A stretch of DNA of 11,614 nt from an uncultured archaeon A07HN63 (GTDB lineage: Archaea > Halobacteriota > Halobacteria > Halobacteriales > Haloferacaceae): assembly GCA_000496215.1 (NCBI GenBank), contig KI543215.1, positions 64,552 to 76,165 on the forward strand, in the 5' to 3' direction. The notes under the pieces were generated by a model that saw only the letters and a list, made by a program, of their open reading frames with translations, had not been told where the DNA came from and did not search any database. Below, in pieces: positions 1 to 6,669 of this stretch. Every line of letters starts with the position of its first letter. The first letter of the stretch is position 1. The translations under genes were made by a program, and so were the position numbers.

Positions 1-2029
1 AGTCGTCGGCAACGACCTTGTGGGCCGCGTACAGCATCCCGCGTTCGTCCATCAGCGACACCGTCGCCAGCCGGAGCGCGTGGGGCCAGCCCAGCGGCGT
101 CGCGCTGTCGGGCTCGCCGCTGTCGAAGAACTGCTCCGGCAGGTAGGAGGTTTCCTCACAGAGTGCGCCACCCGGCAGAACGAGTTCCAGCAGTTCTCGC
201 GCCTTGGAGGCGGCGTTGACCGCGCGGTCGTCGTCGTTGTCGGCCAGCAGCGCGGCCAGCTGGGCGGCGGCGTTGGCACCCCAGCCGGTCGAGACGGTCC
301 AGATCTTCTCGTGGCCCTGTTCGCCCTGCCGCCAGCCGTCGCCCTCGTAGCGGAACAGCCCCGCGATCTCGCTCTCGTCGGGGTCCTGCCAGAGCGCCTT
401 GATCATCGTGTGGACGTGGGAGTCGAGCTTGTCGAGGCGATGTTCGTCGACCGTGCCGATCTTGTCGTAGGTGAGATGCGCGCCGATGAGCCCGAGCGTC
501 GCCGAATCCGCCCGCCGGTCGAGCCCGCCGTCGCCGTGTTCGCGGAGCGCGTAGATGCCACGGTCGGGCAGCCAGAGGTGGTCGATGGCGTCGTAGACCC
601 GATCCGCCTGCTGGCGGGCGTGATCGGCGACCGGGAGGTCGGTCGCCGCGAGCGCGCTGTAGGCCTCGAGGAAGGTCGCGGTCGTGTGGGTAAACCGGCC
701 GATAGAGTCCTCCCACGCGTTCTGACAGACCATCGGCCGGCCGTCGTCGAGCAGCGTCTCGTCGAGGCTCTCGACGGCGTCCTCAAGCGTGTCGATAACC
801 TGCTTTTCGAGGTCGCTGTCGTCGATGCCGCCGGCGTAGTAGCTGGCGAGGAAAGCGATGACGCTGCCGGTCTGGTCGGCCTGATAGTCGACGCCGTCGC
901 CGGCCTCGATCCGGGCGTTGGCCCAGCCGGGCGCGAGCGCGCCGTTGTGCGGCCAGACGCGATGCGGCCAGCTGCCGTCCTCGCGCTGTGTTTCACAGTA
1001 GGCCCGCGCGCTGCGGGTATGCCAGTCGTCGAGCCCGAGATCGAGGTGCTGGTCGGACTCAAGAACGAACAGCGCGATCTCGGCGTCGTCGCGGAACCAC
1101 GTGTAGCCGTAGCCGCCGGAGTGGCGGTAGTAGGGGTCGAAATCCGGGCCGGCCATCCGGAGGCCGGTGTCGCCGGTCAGCAGCGACAGGACGCGAACGT
1201 CGGCGGCAACCGACTCCTCCAGCGGGAGGTCGTCGCTCTCGTCGACCGGTGCCGACTCGGTTGCGGCGTCGATCATCGCCTCGCGGTCGCCGAACTCGGT
1301 CCGGAGGGTTTCCATCCGGTCGAGAGCGTCGCTTCGCTCGGTGTCTGCCCAGTCGGTCAGCAGCGTGATCAGCGTCGTCCAGCCGTCGTCGAGTGGGAGC
1401 CAGCAGACGAGGTCGCCGCTGAGGCGGTCCTCCTCGTAGCGGCCGTCGTGTGGCGAGCGCGGGTACTCGGTTGGTTCATCCGAGATAATGTCGTCGAACG
1501 TGGCGGGCACCTGCCCGCGGAGGCCGGCGAACCCGGTCGCACTGCCGAGGAAGTCGTGTTCGGTCTCGTGGTAGATCTCGACGACATCCTCGTGGTGGAG
1601 CTGGCCGACGCGACTGTGCCGGCCGTCGGGGGCCAGCGAGACGTAGGCGATGATCTCGGCGTGATCGATCTCTGTCTGAAATCCGGTGAGGTGGGCGTCG
1701 CCGAGCGTGAGATCGAGCTGTGTGACCTCGCCGACCGGCGTCTCATGGACGGTTTCGACGAGACCGGTGCCCGCGTGGTACTGCTGGGTCGAGGCCTCGT
1801 CGTCGAACCAGTGTTTCTCGCCGTCGATCTTGAGACCGAACCGCGATCTGACCAGCCCCGTCAATCCGGAGAGCGGATAGCCGAAATCCCGTAACACCCC
1901 ATCGTCGACGTGGACGAGCCGTCGGTCGCCGCCGGAGAACCGGCCCGAGAGCGTTCGGCGCTCGCCGGCAAACAGCGTCTCGTCGCCAGACGCACGTTTG
2001 TAATCATGTAGTGCGTCACGGAGTTGCAT
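1..2029 (-). CDS. Glycoside hydrolase family 15 protein (glucoamylase / glucodextranase type), 3' end cut off by window
   Basis: The minus frame is open from an ATG at 2029 to the window edge, giving 676 residues; the stop lies outside. GH15 enzymes release glucose from the ends of alpha-glucans by an inverting mechanism. Residues 1-270 look like the beta-rich N-terminal domain of prokaryotic GH15 proteins. Residues 275-670 look like the (alpha/alpha)6 catalytic barrel: YRHSGGYGYTWFRDDAEI at 301-318, NAWEDSIGRFTH at 437-448 (E440 is the likely general acid) and YLPEQFF at 629-635 (E632 is the likely general base, as in the family LPEQ motif), followed by PLGWPHALRLA. The family usually ends soon after this, so little is missing. 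There is no signal peptide, so it is probably cytoplasmic. It is divergent from the GH13 alpha-amylase at 2133, which suggests joint breakdown of glycogen or malto-oligosaccharides. Family is certain; exact substrate is inferred. A 624-codon antisense frame over it is a shadow. Confidence 0.93.
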   Translation of the reverse strand, partial: MQLRDALHDYKRASGDETLFAGERRTLSGRFSGGDRRLVHVDDGVLRDFGYPLSGLTGLVRSRFGLKIDGEKHWFDDEASTQQYHAGTGLVETVHETPVGEVTQLDLTLGDAHLTGFQTEIDHAEIIAYVSLAPDGRHSRVGQLHHEDVVEIYHETEHDFLGSATGFAGLRGQVPATFDDIISDEPTEYPRSPHDGRYEEDRLSGDLVCWLPLDDGWTTLITLLTDWADTERSDALDRMETLRTEFGDREAMIDAATESAPVDESDDLPLEESVAADVRVLSLLTGDTGLRMAGPDFDPYYRHSGGYGYTWFRDDAEIALFVLESDQHLDLGLDDWHTRSARAYCETQREDGSWPHRVWPHNGALAPGWANARIEAGDGVDYQADQTGSVIAFLASYYAGGIDDSDLEKQVIDTLEDAVESLDETLLDDGRPMVCQNAWEDSIGRFTHTTATFLEAYSALAATDLPVADHARQQADRVYDAIDHLWLPDRGIYALREHGDGGLDRRADSATLGLIGAHLTYDKIGTVDEHRLDKLDSHVHTMIKALWQDPDESEIAGLFRYEGDGWRQGEQGHEKIWTVSTGWGANAAAQLAALLADNDDDRAVNAASKARELLELVLPGGALCEETSYLPEQFFDSGEPDSATPLGWPHALRLATVSLMDERGMLYAAHKVVADD

Positions 2030-2052
2030 ACTTATTTTAACAGGTACGGGTG

Positions 2053-2060
2053 TATTAATT
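2053..2060 (-). promoter_or_regulatory. TATA-like box for the GH15 gene, possibly shared with the divergent amylase gene
   Basis: The minus strand reads AATTAATA here, centred about 27 nt upstream of the GH15 ATG at 2029. That is the spacing expected if transcription begins at the start codon (leaderless mRNA). The box is nearly palindromic and reads TATTAATT on the plus strand. There it could serve the alpha-amylase gene with a start near 2082-2085 and a leader of about 50 nt. The whole 2030-2132 gap is much richer in A+T than its surroundings. The position is seen in the sequence; use in both directions is inference. Confidence 0.5.
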
Positions 2061-2122
2061 CTTGGTGTATTTTTTGTTCACACGTTTTCACGAACGCCAA
2101 CAATCAAGACGATCCCGTGACA

Positions 2123-2126
2123 GGAG
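2123..2126 (+). promoter_or_regulatory. Shine-Dalgarno site of the GH13 alpha-amylase gene
   Basis: GGAG ends 6 nt before the ATG at 2133. It can pair with the CCTCC end of archaeal 16S rRNA, and it supports this start and a leadered transcript. The divergent GH15 gene, in contrast, has its TATA-like box at leaderless spacing. Confidence 0.6.
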
Positions 2127-2132
2127 CCAGAT

Positions 2133-4463
2133 ATGTCCGCGCCCGGGCCACCACGCTTCGTTGCCGTCGGCGAGACGGTGACGCTGGCCCCTCGTGGCCC
2201 CGATCCTGACGCCGACTACCGGTGGCGACTCGTCGACGCCCCGCCCGAGAGCCGTGTAAGCGTCGACGACGAGCCCGTTATCGAGGTCACGCCCGACGCG
2301 CCCGGCACCTACCGGTTCGAACTCGACGCCCCCGACGGAAGCCACACCCAGCGCGTTCGCGCGTTTCCACACTGCCGCACCGCGGTCGAACTCGAACTCT
2401 CCTTCGACGACGTGCCAGACGAGATCGAGGTCGTCGACTCGGTGTCGGTCGTCGGCTCGTTCAACAACCAGCTCGTCGGCCGCGACCGCCCGCGACGCGA
2501 CGACGACCGGTTCGTTCTCGACGTGGAACTCCCGCCGGGCGAACACCACTATGGCTTCTGTTTCAACGACGATCTCACCCAGCAGGTCCACGACTCGGTG
2601 ACGATTCCCGGCCCGGGCCGGCCGCGCTGTCGACTCGAAACCGAGGTCGTCGTCGACGGTGGGAGCGAGAACAGTGGCGATGCCGACGACACTGCTGCTG
2701 ACGACGGCGATACCCTCGTCGTCACGGCCGACCCGACGGCCGCTCCAGACAGCGAGCACGACGACAGCGACCTCGCCGTCGAGTTCGTCGTCGACGACCG
2801 CGACGCCGTCCACGACTCGGCGGTCGAAACCGACGACCGCACGCTTCGCGTTCCGGTCGCCGAGCTACCCGACCGAACCAGAATCCACGCGGTCGCCGTC
2901 GGCGAGCGCCACTCGGTTGCTGACACCGTCGACGTGCGCCGCAACGGCGACGACCTCACCGTCCACCACCCGAACGAGCCACCGGCGTGGGCGGAATCGC
3001 CAACGGTGTATGAGATCTTCGTTCGCTCATTTACCGGCGAGACGCTGTCGGCGACGTTCGGGGAGATCGAACGCCGGGTCGAGTACCTCGATTCGCTTTC
3101 GGTCGACGTGCTCTGGCTAACGCCGATCCTCGCCAGCCCGACCGACCACGGCTATCATATTACCGATTACTTCACAACCGCCGACGATCTCGGCGATCGC
3201 GCCGCCTTCGAATCGCTGGTCGAACGCTGTCACGAGGCCGGAATTCGGGTCGTCTTCGATCTCGTCATCAACCATACCTCCCGCGACCACCCCGCGTTTC
3301 AACTCCACTCGGCGGGGGTCGAGGGCTACGCTGACCACTACGAGCGCGTCCCGCGGGATCGGGACGGCACCGGGATCGACTGGGCCGGCGAGGGGGCTCC
3401 GGAGTTCTACTTCAACTGGCAGCGCATCCCCAATCTGAACTACGGCTCGCTGGCCGTCCGCGAGTGGATGCTCGATGTGGTCGACGAGTGGGCCGGTCTC
3501 GTCGATGGCTTCCGGTGTGACATCGCGTGGGGCGTTCCCCACAGCTTCTGGAAGGAGGTCCGCGAGCGGGTTCCCGACGATTTTCTCATGCTCGACGAGA
3601 CGATCCCCCGCGATCCTCGCTTCCACGAAAGCGAGTTTCAGATGCATTACGACAGCGAACTCCACAGCGCGCTCCGGGCGGTCGGCCGCGGCGAACACCC
3701 CGCCAGCGCGATCTTCGACGCCCTTGACGACGCCCGCTGGCAGGGGTTTCCGGATTCGGCGGTCCATCTCCGCTACGTCGAGAACCACGACGAGACCCGG
3801 TATCTCGACGACTGCGGCGAGGCCGCGCTCCGTGCGGCGGCGGCTGCGACGTTTACGCTGCCCGGCGCGCCGCTGCTCTACTACGGGCAGGAACGCGGGA
3901 TGACGAGCCAGCGCGGCCCGATGAAATGGCACGACGGCGACACCGAACTCACCGAGTTCCACCGCTCGCTGTCGCAGCTCCGCGACGAGTATCCTGTCCT
4001 CAAAACCGGCGCCGTCGAGCCGCTCTCGGTCGGTGTTGTCGACACCGCGACAGGGTTAGCAGCGACTGAGGGCGACGACGACCGGCCAGCCAGCGACGCG
4101 GACGAATCGATGGCTGACGGCGATGTTGACGAACAGCCGACTGACGGCGAGGGCGACGTAGCGACGACTGAAACAGCCGATGCCGACACCGAATCGATGG
4201 CGGACGATTCCGGGTCGGCGAGCATCACAATCGACGATGAACCCAACCGCGTCGTTGCGTTCGCCCGTGACGACAGCGATGACCGCCTGCTCGTCGTGCT
4301 CAACTTCAGCGACGACCGGCAGACGGTCGCGTTGCCGACCGCTGTTGGCGATACTGACCTTCGCACAGCGTCGCCGTTACGAAAGCGATACGATCCCGAT
4401 GGCGACGACGAACCCGGCGAGTACGTTGTCGTCGATAGCGTGGTTGTCTGCCGTCCGGCCTGA
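2133..4463 (+). CDS. malA: GH13 alpha-amylase family protein, multidomain, cytoplasmic
   Basis: The 776-residue protein hydrolyses or transfers alpha-1,4-glucans. Residues 1-80 look Ig-like (a beta fold ending GTYRFELDAPDG). Residues 85-175 resemble a CBM48/E-set glycogen-binding module (SVSVVGSFNNQL, GEHHYGFCFND). An acidic linker and another beta domain follow up to about 285. The GH13 barrel spans about 293-610 and shows all four conserved regions: DLVINH (376-381), GFRCDIAW with nucleophile D463, LDET with acid E489, and YVENHD with D553. Domain C (about 611-776) holds an acidic Ser/Thr-rich insertion near 645-690. A GGAG site precedes the ATG. No signal peptide is present, so it is likely intracellular, working with the divergent GH15 enzyme. 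Haloarchaeal relatives are sometimes named MalA; the symbol is tentative. Amylase, neopullulanase or maltogenic specificity cannot be told apart here. It converges on the DUF3194 gene, with 36 nt between the stop codons. Confidence 0.93.
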   Translation: MSAPGPPRFVAVGETVTLAPRGPDPDADYRWRLVDAPPESRVSVDDEPVIEVTPDAPGTYRFELDAPDGSHTQRVRAFPHCRTAVELELSFDDVPDEIEVVDSVSVVGSFNNQLVGRDRPRRDDDRFVLDVELPPGEHHYGFCFNDDLTQQVHDSVTIPGPGRPRCRLETEVVVDGGSENSGDADDTAADDGDTLVVTADPTAAPDSEHDDSDLAVEFVVDDRDAVHDSAVETDDRTLRVPVAELPDRTRIHAVAVGERHSVADTVDVRRNGDDLTVHHPNEPPAWAESPTVYEIFVRSFTGETLSATFGEIERRVEYLDSLSVDVLWLTPILASPTDHGYHITDYFTTADDLGDRAAFESLVERCHEAGIRVVFDLVINHTSRDHPAFQLHSAGVEGYADHYERVPRDRDGTGIDWAGEGAPEFYFNWQRIPNLNYGSLAVREWMLDVVDEWAGLVDGFRCDIAWGVPHSFWKEVRERVPDDFLMLDETIPRDPRFHESEFQMHYDSELHSALRAVGRGEHPASAIFDALDDARWQGFPDSAVHLRYVENHDETRYLDDCGEAALRAAAAATFTLPGAPLLYYGQERGMTSQRGPMKWHDGDTELTEFHRSLSQLRDEYPVLKTGAVEPLSVGVVDTATGLAATEGDDDRPASDADESMADGDVDEQPTDGEGDVATTETADADTESMADDSGSASITIDDEPNRVVAFARDDSDDRLLVVLNFSDDRQTVALPTAVGDTDLRTASPLRKRYDPDGDDEPGEYVVVDSVVVCRPA

Positions 4464-4499
4464 GGCGACTGCTCCACAGAAAACAGAGTGCCGGACGCC

Positions 4500-4745
4500 T
4501 TACTCGAACAGGTCGTCGACGGCCGACTCCGCCGCGTCGATGGCCTCCTCGACGACCTCGTCGGCGTCGGCTTCGGCGTCGTCGCTGGTGTTCAGATAGA
4601 CATCGAGATCGAGGACGCCATCCTCGAAGCTAACCGTGATGTCGAGATCAGTCACCGACGAGTTCTGCAGCCGAGAGAGAACGAGGCCTTCGGCGGCTTC
4701 GGCCGCCGTTTCGACGACCGTGTCGTCGCTCGGCTCGTCGCTCAT
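4500..4745 (-). CDS. DUF3194 family protein
   Basis: This 81-residue acidic protein has the size, composition and position of the archaeal DUF3194 family, which usually follows the prefoldin beta gene. Residues 7-28 are probably helical, 29-52 form a short beta section (DLDITVSFEDGVLDLDVYL), and 58-80 are a second, highly acidic Ala/Glu/Asp helix. No catalytic motif is visible and its role is unknown; the gene order suggests a link to prefoldin or protein synthesis. The ATG at 4745 abuts the prefoldin stop (TAAATG), so the two genes are surely co-transcribed and probably translationally coupled. A short T-run on the minus strand (TTTTC near 4479-4483), in the gap to the converging amylase gene, may help end transcription. 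Confidence 0.85.
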   Translation of the reverse strand: MSDEPSDDTVVETAAEAAEGLVLSRLQNSSVTDLDITVSFEDGVLDLDVYLNTSDDAEADADEVVEEAIDAAESAVDDLFE

Positions 4746-5138
4746 TTACGCGCCGCCAGCGCCGCCCGGACCGGCCGGGCCCTGCGGGCCACCGGCACCG
4801 CCGAGCATCTCCTGCAGTTCGTCCTGCAGACTCTCGAATTTGTCCTGCACCTTGGTCTCCTGTTTGTCGAGCTGCTCGACACGAACCTCGAGACTGTCGA
4901 CCTTCTCTTCGAGCTGTTCGGTGGCGTCGTCGTGGTCGGTCTCGATGAGGAGTTCGCCGATCTCCCGGTACATCTGCGTTCCGTCGTCAACGTCTTCGAG
5001 GGCTTCAAGCGCGTTCTCGGCCTCGGTGAGGTTGGTTTGGGCTCCCTGTTTCTGCTCGGCGACCTCTTGGGCCGTCTCCTGAAGATCCTGCAGTGTTTCG
5101 AGTTTGTCCTGTGCTTCCGGCGGTAGATTACCCTGCAT
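4746..5138 (-). CDS. pfdB: Prefoldin subunit beta
   Basis: This is the 130-residue beta subunit of the archaeal prefoldin (GimC) co-chaperone, a hexamer of two alpha and four beta subunits that holds unfolded proteins in its coiled-coil arms and passes them to the thermosome. Residues 6-50 and 71-112 form the two long heptad-rich helices, with the conserved connector DDGTQMYREIGELLIE (51-66) between them. Residues 113-130 are a flexible Gly/Pro/Ala tail. The start at 5138 gives the usual N-terminus (MQGNLPPEAQDKLETLQ); the frame stays open upstream to 5393, but that part is not prefoldin-like. It runs directly into the DUF3194 gene. In many archaea it follows L37Ae, rpoP and pcc1 directly; here the plus-strand channel gene and a 322-nt gap intervene, so it needs its own promoter. 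Confidence 0.95.
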   Translation of the reverse strand: MQGNLPPEAQDKLETLQDLQETAQEVAEQKQGAQTNLTEAENALEALEDVDDGTQMYREIGELLIETDHDDATEQLEEKVDSLEVRVEQLDKQETKVQDKFESLQDELQEMLGGAGGPQGPAGPGGAGGA

Positions 5139-5162
5139 ACGCGTTGAGATGGTCGCCACATG

Positions 5163-5169
5163 GAAAAAG
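5163..5169 (-). promoter_or_regulatory. Possible weak TATA-like element for prefoldin beta
   Basis: The minus strand reads CTTTTTC here, centred about 28 nt upstream of the prefoldin ATG at 5138, the spacing of a leaderless haloarchaeal promoter. The match to TATA consensus is poor. The case rests on spacing and on the need for a promoter, because the upstream neighbour runs on the opposite strand. Confidence 0.35.
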
Positions 5170-5412
5170 CCACGCAATTCCGCCCACGACGCAGCGGCAC
5201 TGACGCCGCCGCCGTCCCCGGGATCGTCGGTGGTTACCTCGAGTACAGCCGCGGTGCTGCCCAGTCGCTGGCATCCTCTCGACCGTCGACGATCAGCACC
5301 GCCAGACCGGTAGGCCGCCCCCGAGACATCCGCAAAGCCACAGTCGGCGGGTTCGTCGTGGGCTGTCTGTTGACGAGTCGCGGCGGCCAGCACAGCCCCG
5401 CGGTCAGCAAAT

Positions 5413-5420
5413 CCTTATCA
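5413..5420 (+). promoter_or_regulatory. Possible TATA-like element for the channel gene
   Basis: CCTTATCA lies about 44 nt upstream of the ATG at 5461, in the most AT-rich part of the gap. It would place the transcription start near 5443 and give a leader of about 18 nt. No Shine-Dalgarno motif precedes the ATG, so the call is weak. Confidence 0.3.
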
Positions 5421-5460
5421 CGGTCGCCCGATACCAGCAGACAACACGGCTCTTTCGTTC

Positions 5461-6234
5461 ATGCGACGGCCAACCATCTGGTTCGGACGCCTGCTCACCG
5501 ACCTCGACACGTGGCAGGGCCGCGCGACATCGTACCTGCTGTACGCGCTCAACATCGGCTTTCTCTCGCTGTACGTCATCGGGACCTACAGCGTCTCGGC
5601 CCCGTACCGATCACAGCTCATCACCATCGAGTTCGGGCTGGCGGTTATCTTCCTGTTCGAGTATCTGTCGCGGATCGATTACGCCGCCGACTCCCTTGAG
5701 GAGGCGCTGGACCTCTACTCGATCGCCGACCTGCTCGCCATTCTCCCCGCGTTACTCATCGTCGTTGTTCCGGCCGTGGGTCAGCTGGCGTTTTTCAGGA
5801 GCGTGCAGGTGCTCAGAGTGCTCCGGTTCATCCGCATCGGCCTGGAGAATAAGCGATTCTTCACCTACGAGTTGACGACCCGACAGGTTACCATTGCCGA
5901 GTTGCTGGTGCTTATTTTCGTCATCGTGAATCTGCATGCCGGTGTCATCTACGGGCTCGAATCCGGGAGCAATCCGAATCTGGACACCTACGGCGAGGTC
6001 CTGTACTACTCGGTTGTCGCGCTGACAACGACCGGTTTCGGGAACAGCGTCCCGATCACCGCCGCCGGCAAGGCGGCCACCGCTGTCGGCCTGATCGCCG
6101 CGGTGACGCTCATCCCGTGGCTGGTAATACGAGCCCGGACGACGGGCGAGCCCACTGTCTCGTGTGACCGGTGCGGGGCCGAAATCACCACCAGCGAGGC
6201 AAACTACTGCTGGAAGTGCGGCGAGGAACTCTGA
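5461..6234 (+). CDS. Voltage-gated-type ion channel (potassium-channel family) with C-terminal zinc ribbon
   Basis: This 257-residue membrane protein has the six-segment plan of voltage-gated cation channels. Likely segments are S1 22-42, S2 52-70, S3 86-104, an S4-like voltage sensor 109-127 with R113, R119, R122 and R125, S5 143-165, pore loop 178-192 and S6 201-224. The filter reads TTTGFGN (189-195), a variant of the potassium TVGYGD signature with Phe for Tyr and Asn for Asp, so potassium is likely but selectivity is unproven. After S6 comes a short cytoplasmic tail with CDRC (235-238) and CWKC (250-253), a compact zinc ribbon in place of the RCK/TrkA_N domain many prokaryotic channels carry. 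The ATG at 5461 places S1 near the N-terminus as expected. The gene sits on the opposite strand inside a housekeeping cluster and converges on pcc1, with 11 nt between stops. Confidence 0.88.
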   Translation: MRRPTIWFGRLLTDLDTWQGRATSYLLYALNIGFLSLYVIGTYSVSAPYRSQLITIEFGLAVIFLFEYLSRIDYAADSLEEALDLYSIADLLAILPALLIVVVPAVGQLAFFRSVQVLRVLRFIRIGLENKRFFTYELTTRQVTIAELLVLIFVIVNLHAGVIYGLESGSNPNLDTYGEVLYYSVVALTTTGFGNSVPITAAGKAATAVGLIAAVTLIPWLVIRARTTGEPTVSCDRCGAEITTSEANYCWKCGEEL

Positions 6235-6245
6235 GCCGAACCAGT

Positions 6246-6518
6246 TTACTCGGACGACACCGCCGCCGACGCGACATCGTCAGCAACCGCCTCGGCAGTC
6301 TCGACGTATCGACACCAGCTGTTGATCCCTGCCCGGAGGGCGACGCGGTCGGTTGCCTCGACTGTGACCCGGAGAGTGCTGTCCTCGCGGGTCACCGTCG
6401 CCGCCGAGCGGTCGTCGTCGAGTGCGCCAACCTCGACAGCGATACTGGCCTCGATACGACTGGCGACCGTAGCGGTTGGATACTGAAACTCCAGAACAGT
6501 CGAATGCGTGTGCGACAC
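6246..6518 (-). CDS. pcc1: KEOPS complex subunit Pcc1
   Basis: Pcc1 is the small dimerising subunit of KEOPS, which with Kae1, Bud32 and Cgi121 makes the t6A modification at position 37 of ANN-decoding tRNAs. The 90-residue product has the family pattern: an N-terminal strand STVLEFQYPTATVASRIEAS (6-25), a central strand pair DSTLRVTVEATD (46-57), and the helix VALRAGINSWCRYVETAEAV (59-78), which matches the conserved LRaalNsy.R....ae motif. The best start is a GTG at 6518, 10 nt after the rpoP stop; no in-frame ATG precedes it. It is third in the L37Ae-rpoP-pcc1 run and so is probably expressed with translation genes. Confidence 0.92.
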   Translation of the reverse strand: MSHTHSTVLEFQYPTATVASRIEASIAVEVGALDDDRSAATVTREDSTLRVTVEATDRVALRAGINSWCRYVETAEAVADDVASAAVSSE

Positions 6519-6528
6519 GACCGGGGCG

Positions 6529-6663
6529 TCAGTTCACGCCGACTTCCTTGATATCGCCGCCGCGTTCCTTCAGCAGGACGCGGTGACCGCAGTAGGGACA
6601 GCGGATACCGCCGTACTCGTCGAGCGTCACGTCGCGTTTACAGCGGGAACATTTGTAGCTCAT
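6529..6663 (-). CDS. rpoP: DNA-directed RNA polymerase subunit P (Rpo12, Rpb12/RPC10 family)
   Basis: This 44-residue gene encodes the smallest zinc-binding subunit of archaeal RNA polymerase, which helps hold the Rpo3/Rpo10 assembly platform. Read from the minus strand it begins MSYKCSRCKRDVTLDEYGG and continues IRCPYCGHRVLLKERGGD, ending KEVGVN. The zinc ligands are C5, C8, C22 and C25, and CPYCGHRVLLKERG is the diagnostic signature of the family. Length is normal. The ATG at 6663 lies 6 nt after the L37Ae stop, with a GGAG-like stretch inside the end of L37Ae (GAGGAGTAG) that could act as its ribosome binding site. pcc1 follows after 10 nt. Confidence 0.96.
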   Translation of the reverse strand: MSYKCSRCKRDVTLDEYGGIRCPYCGHRVLLKERGGDIKEVGVN

Positions 6664-6669
6664 CGTGGC

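Larger units (their letters stand above)
5139..5460. other. 322-nt intergenic gap between divergent pfdB and channel genes
   Basis: No convincing gene is present. The reading frames crossing it (plus strand from 5160, minus strand from 5393) give Arg/Ser/Pro/Ala-rich translations unlike the acidic proteins around them, and they only run on into frames overlapping real genes. I see no tRNA cloverleaf, inverted repeat or direct repeat. The gap should hold the two divergent promoters: the weak CTTTTTC at 5163-5169 for pfdB and CCTTATCA at 5413-5420 for the channel gene. Confidence 0.5.

Noticed and set aside
20..1894. 624-codon open frame on the plus strand opposite the GH15 gene.
   Set aside because: It is antisense to a clear GH15 enzyme with intact catalytic motifs; its translation is Val/Arg/Gly-rich without domain signals, the usual shadow of a GC-rich gene.
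3117..3962. 281-codon minus-strand frame opposite the alpha-amylase barrel.
   Set aside because: It overlaps the four conserved GH13 regions on the other strand and has no recognisable motif of its own.
5160..5699. Plus-strand frame covering the gap upstream of the channel gene.
   Set aside because: It overlaps the channel start in another frame, is Arg/Ser-rich rather than acidic, and shows no motif.
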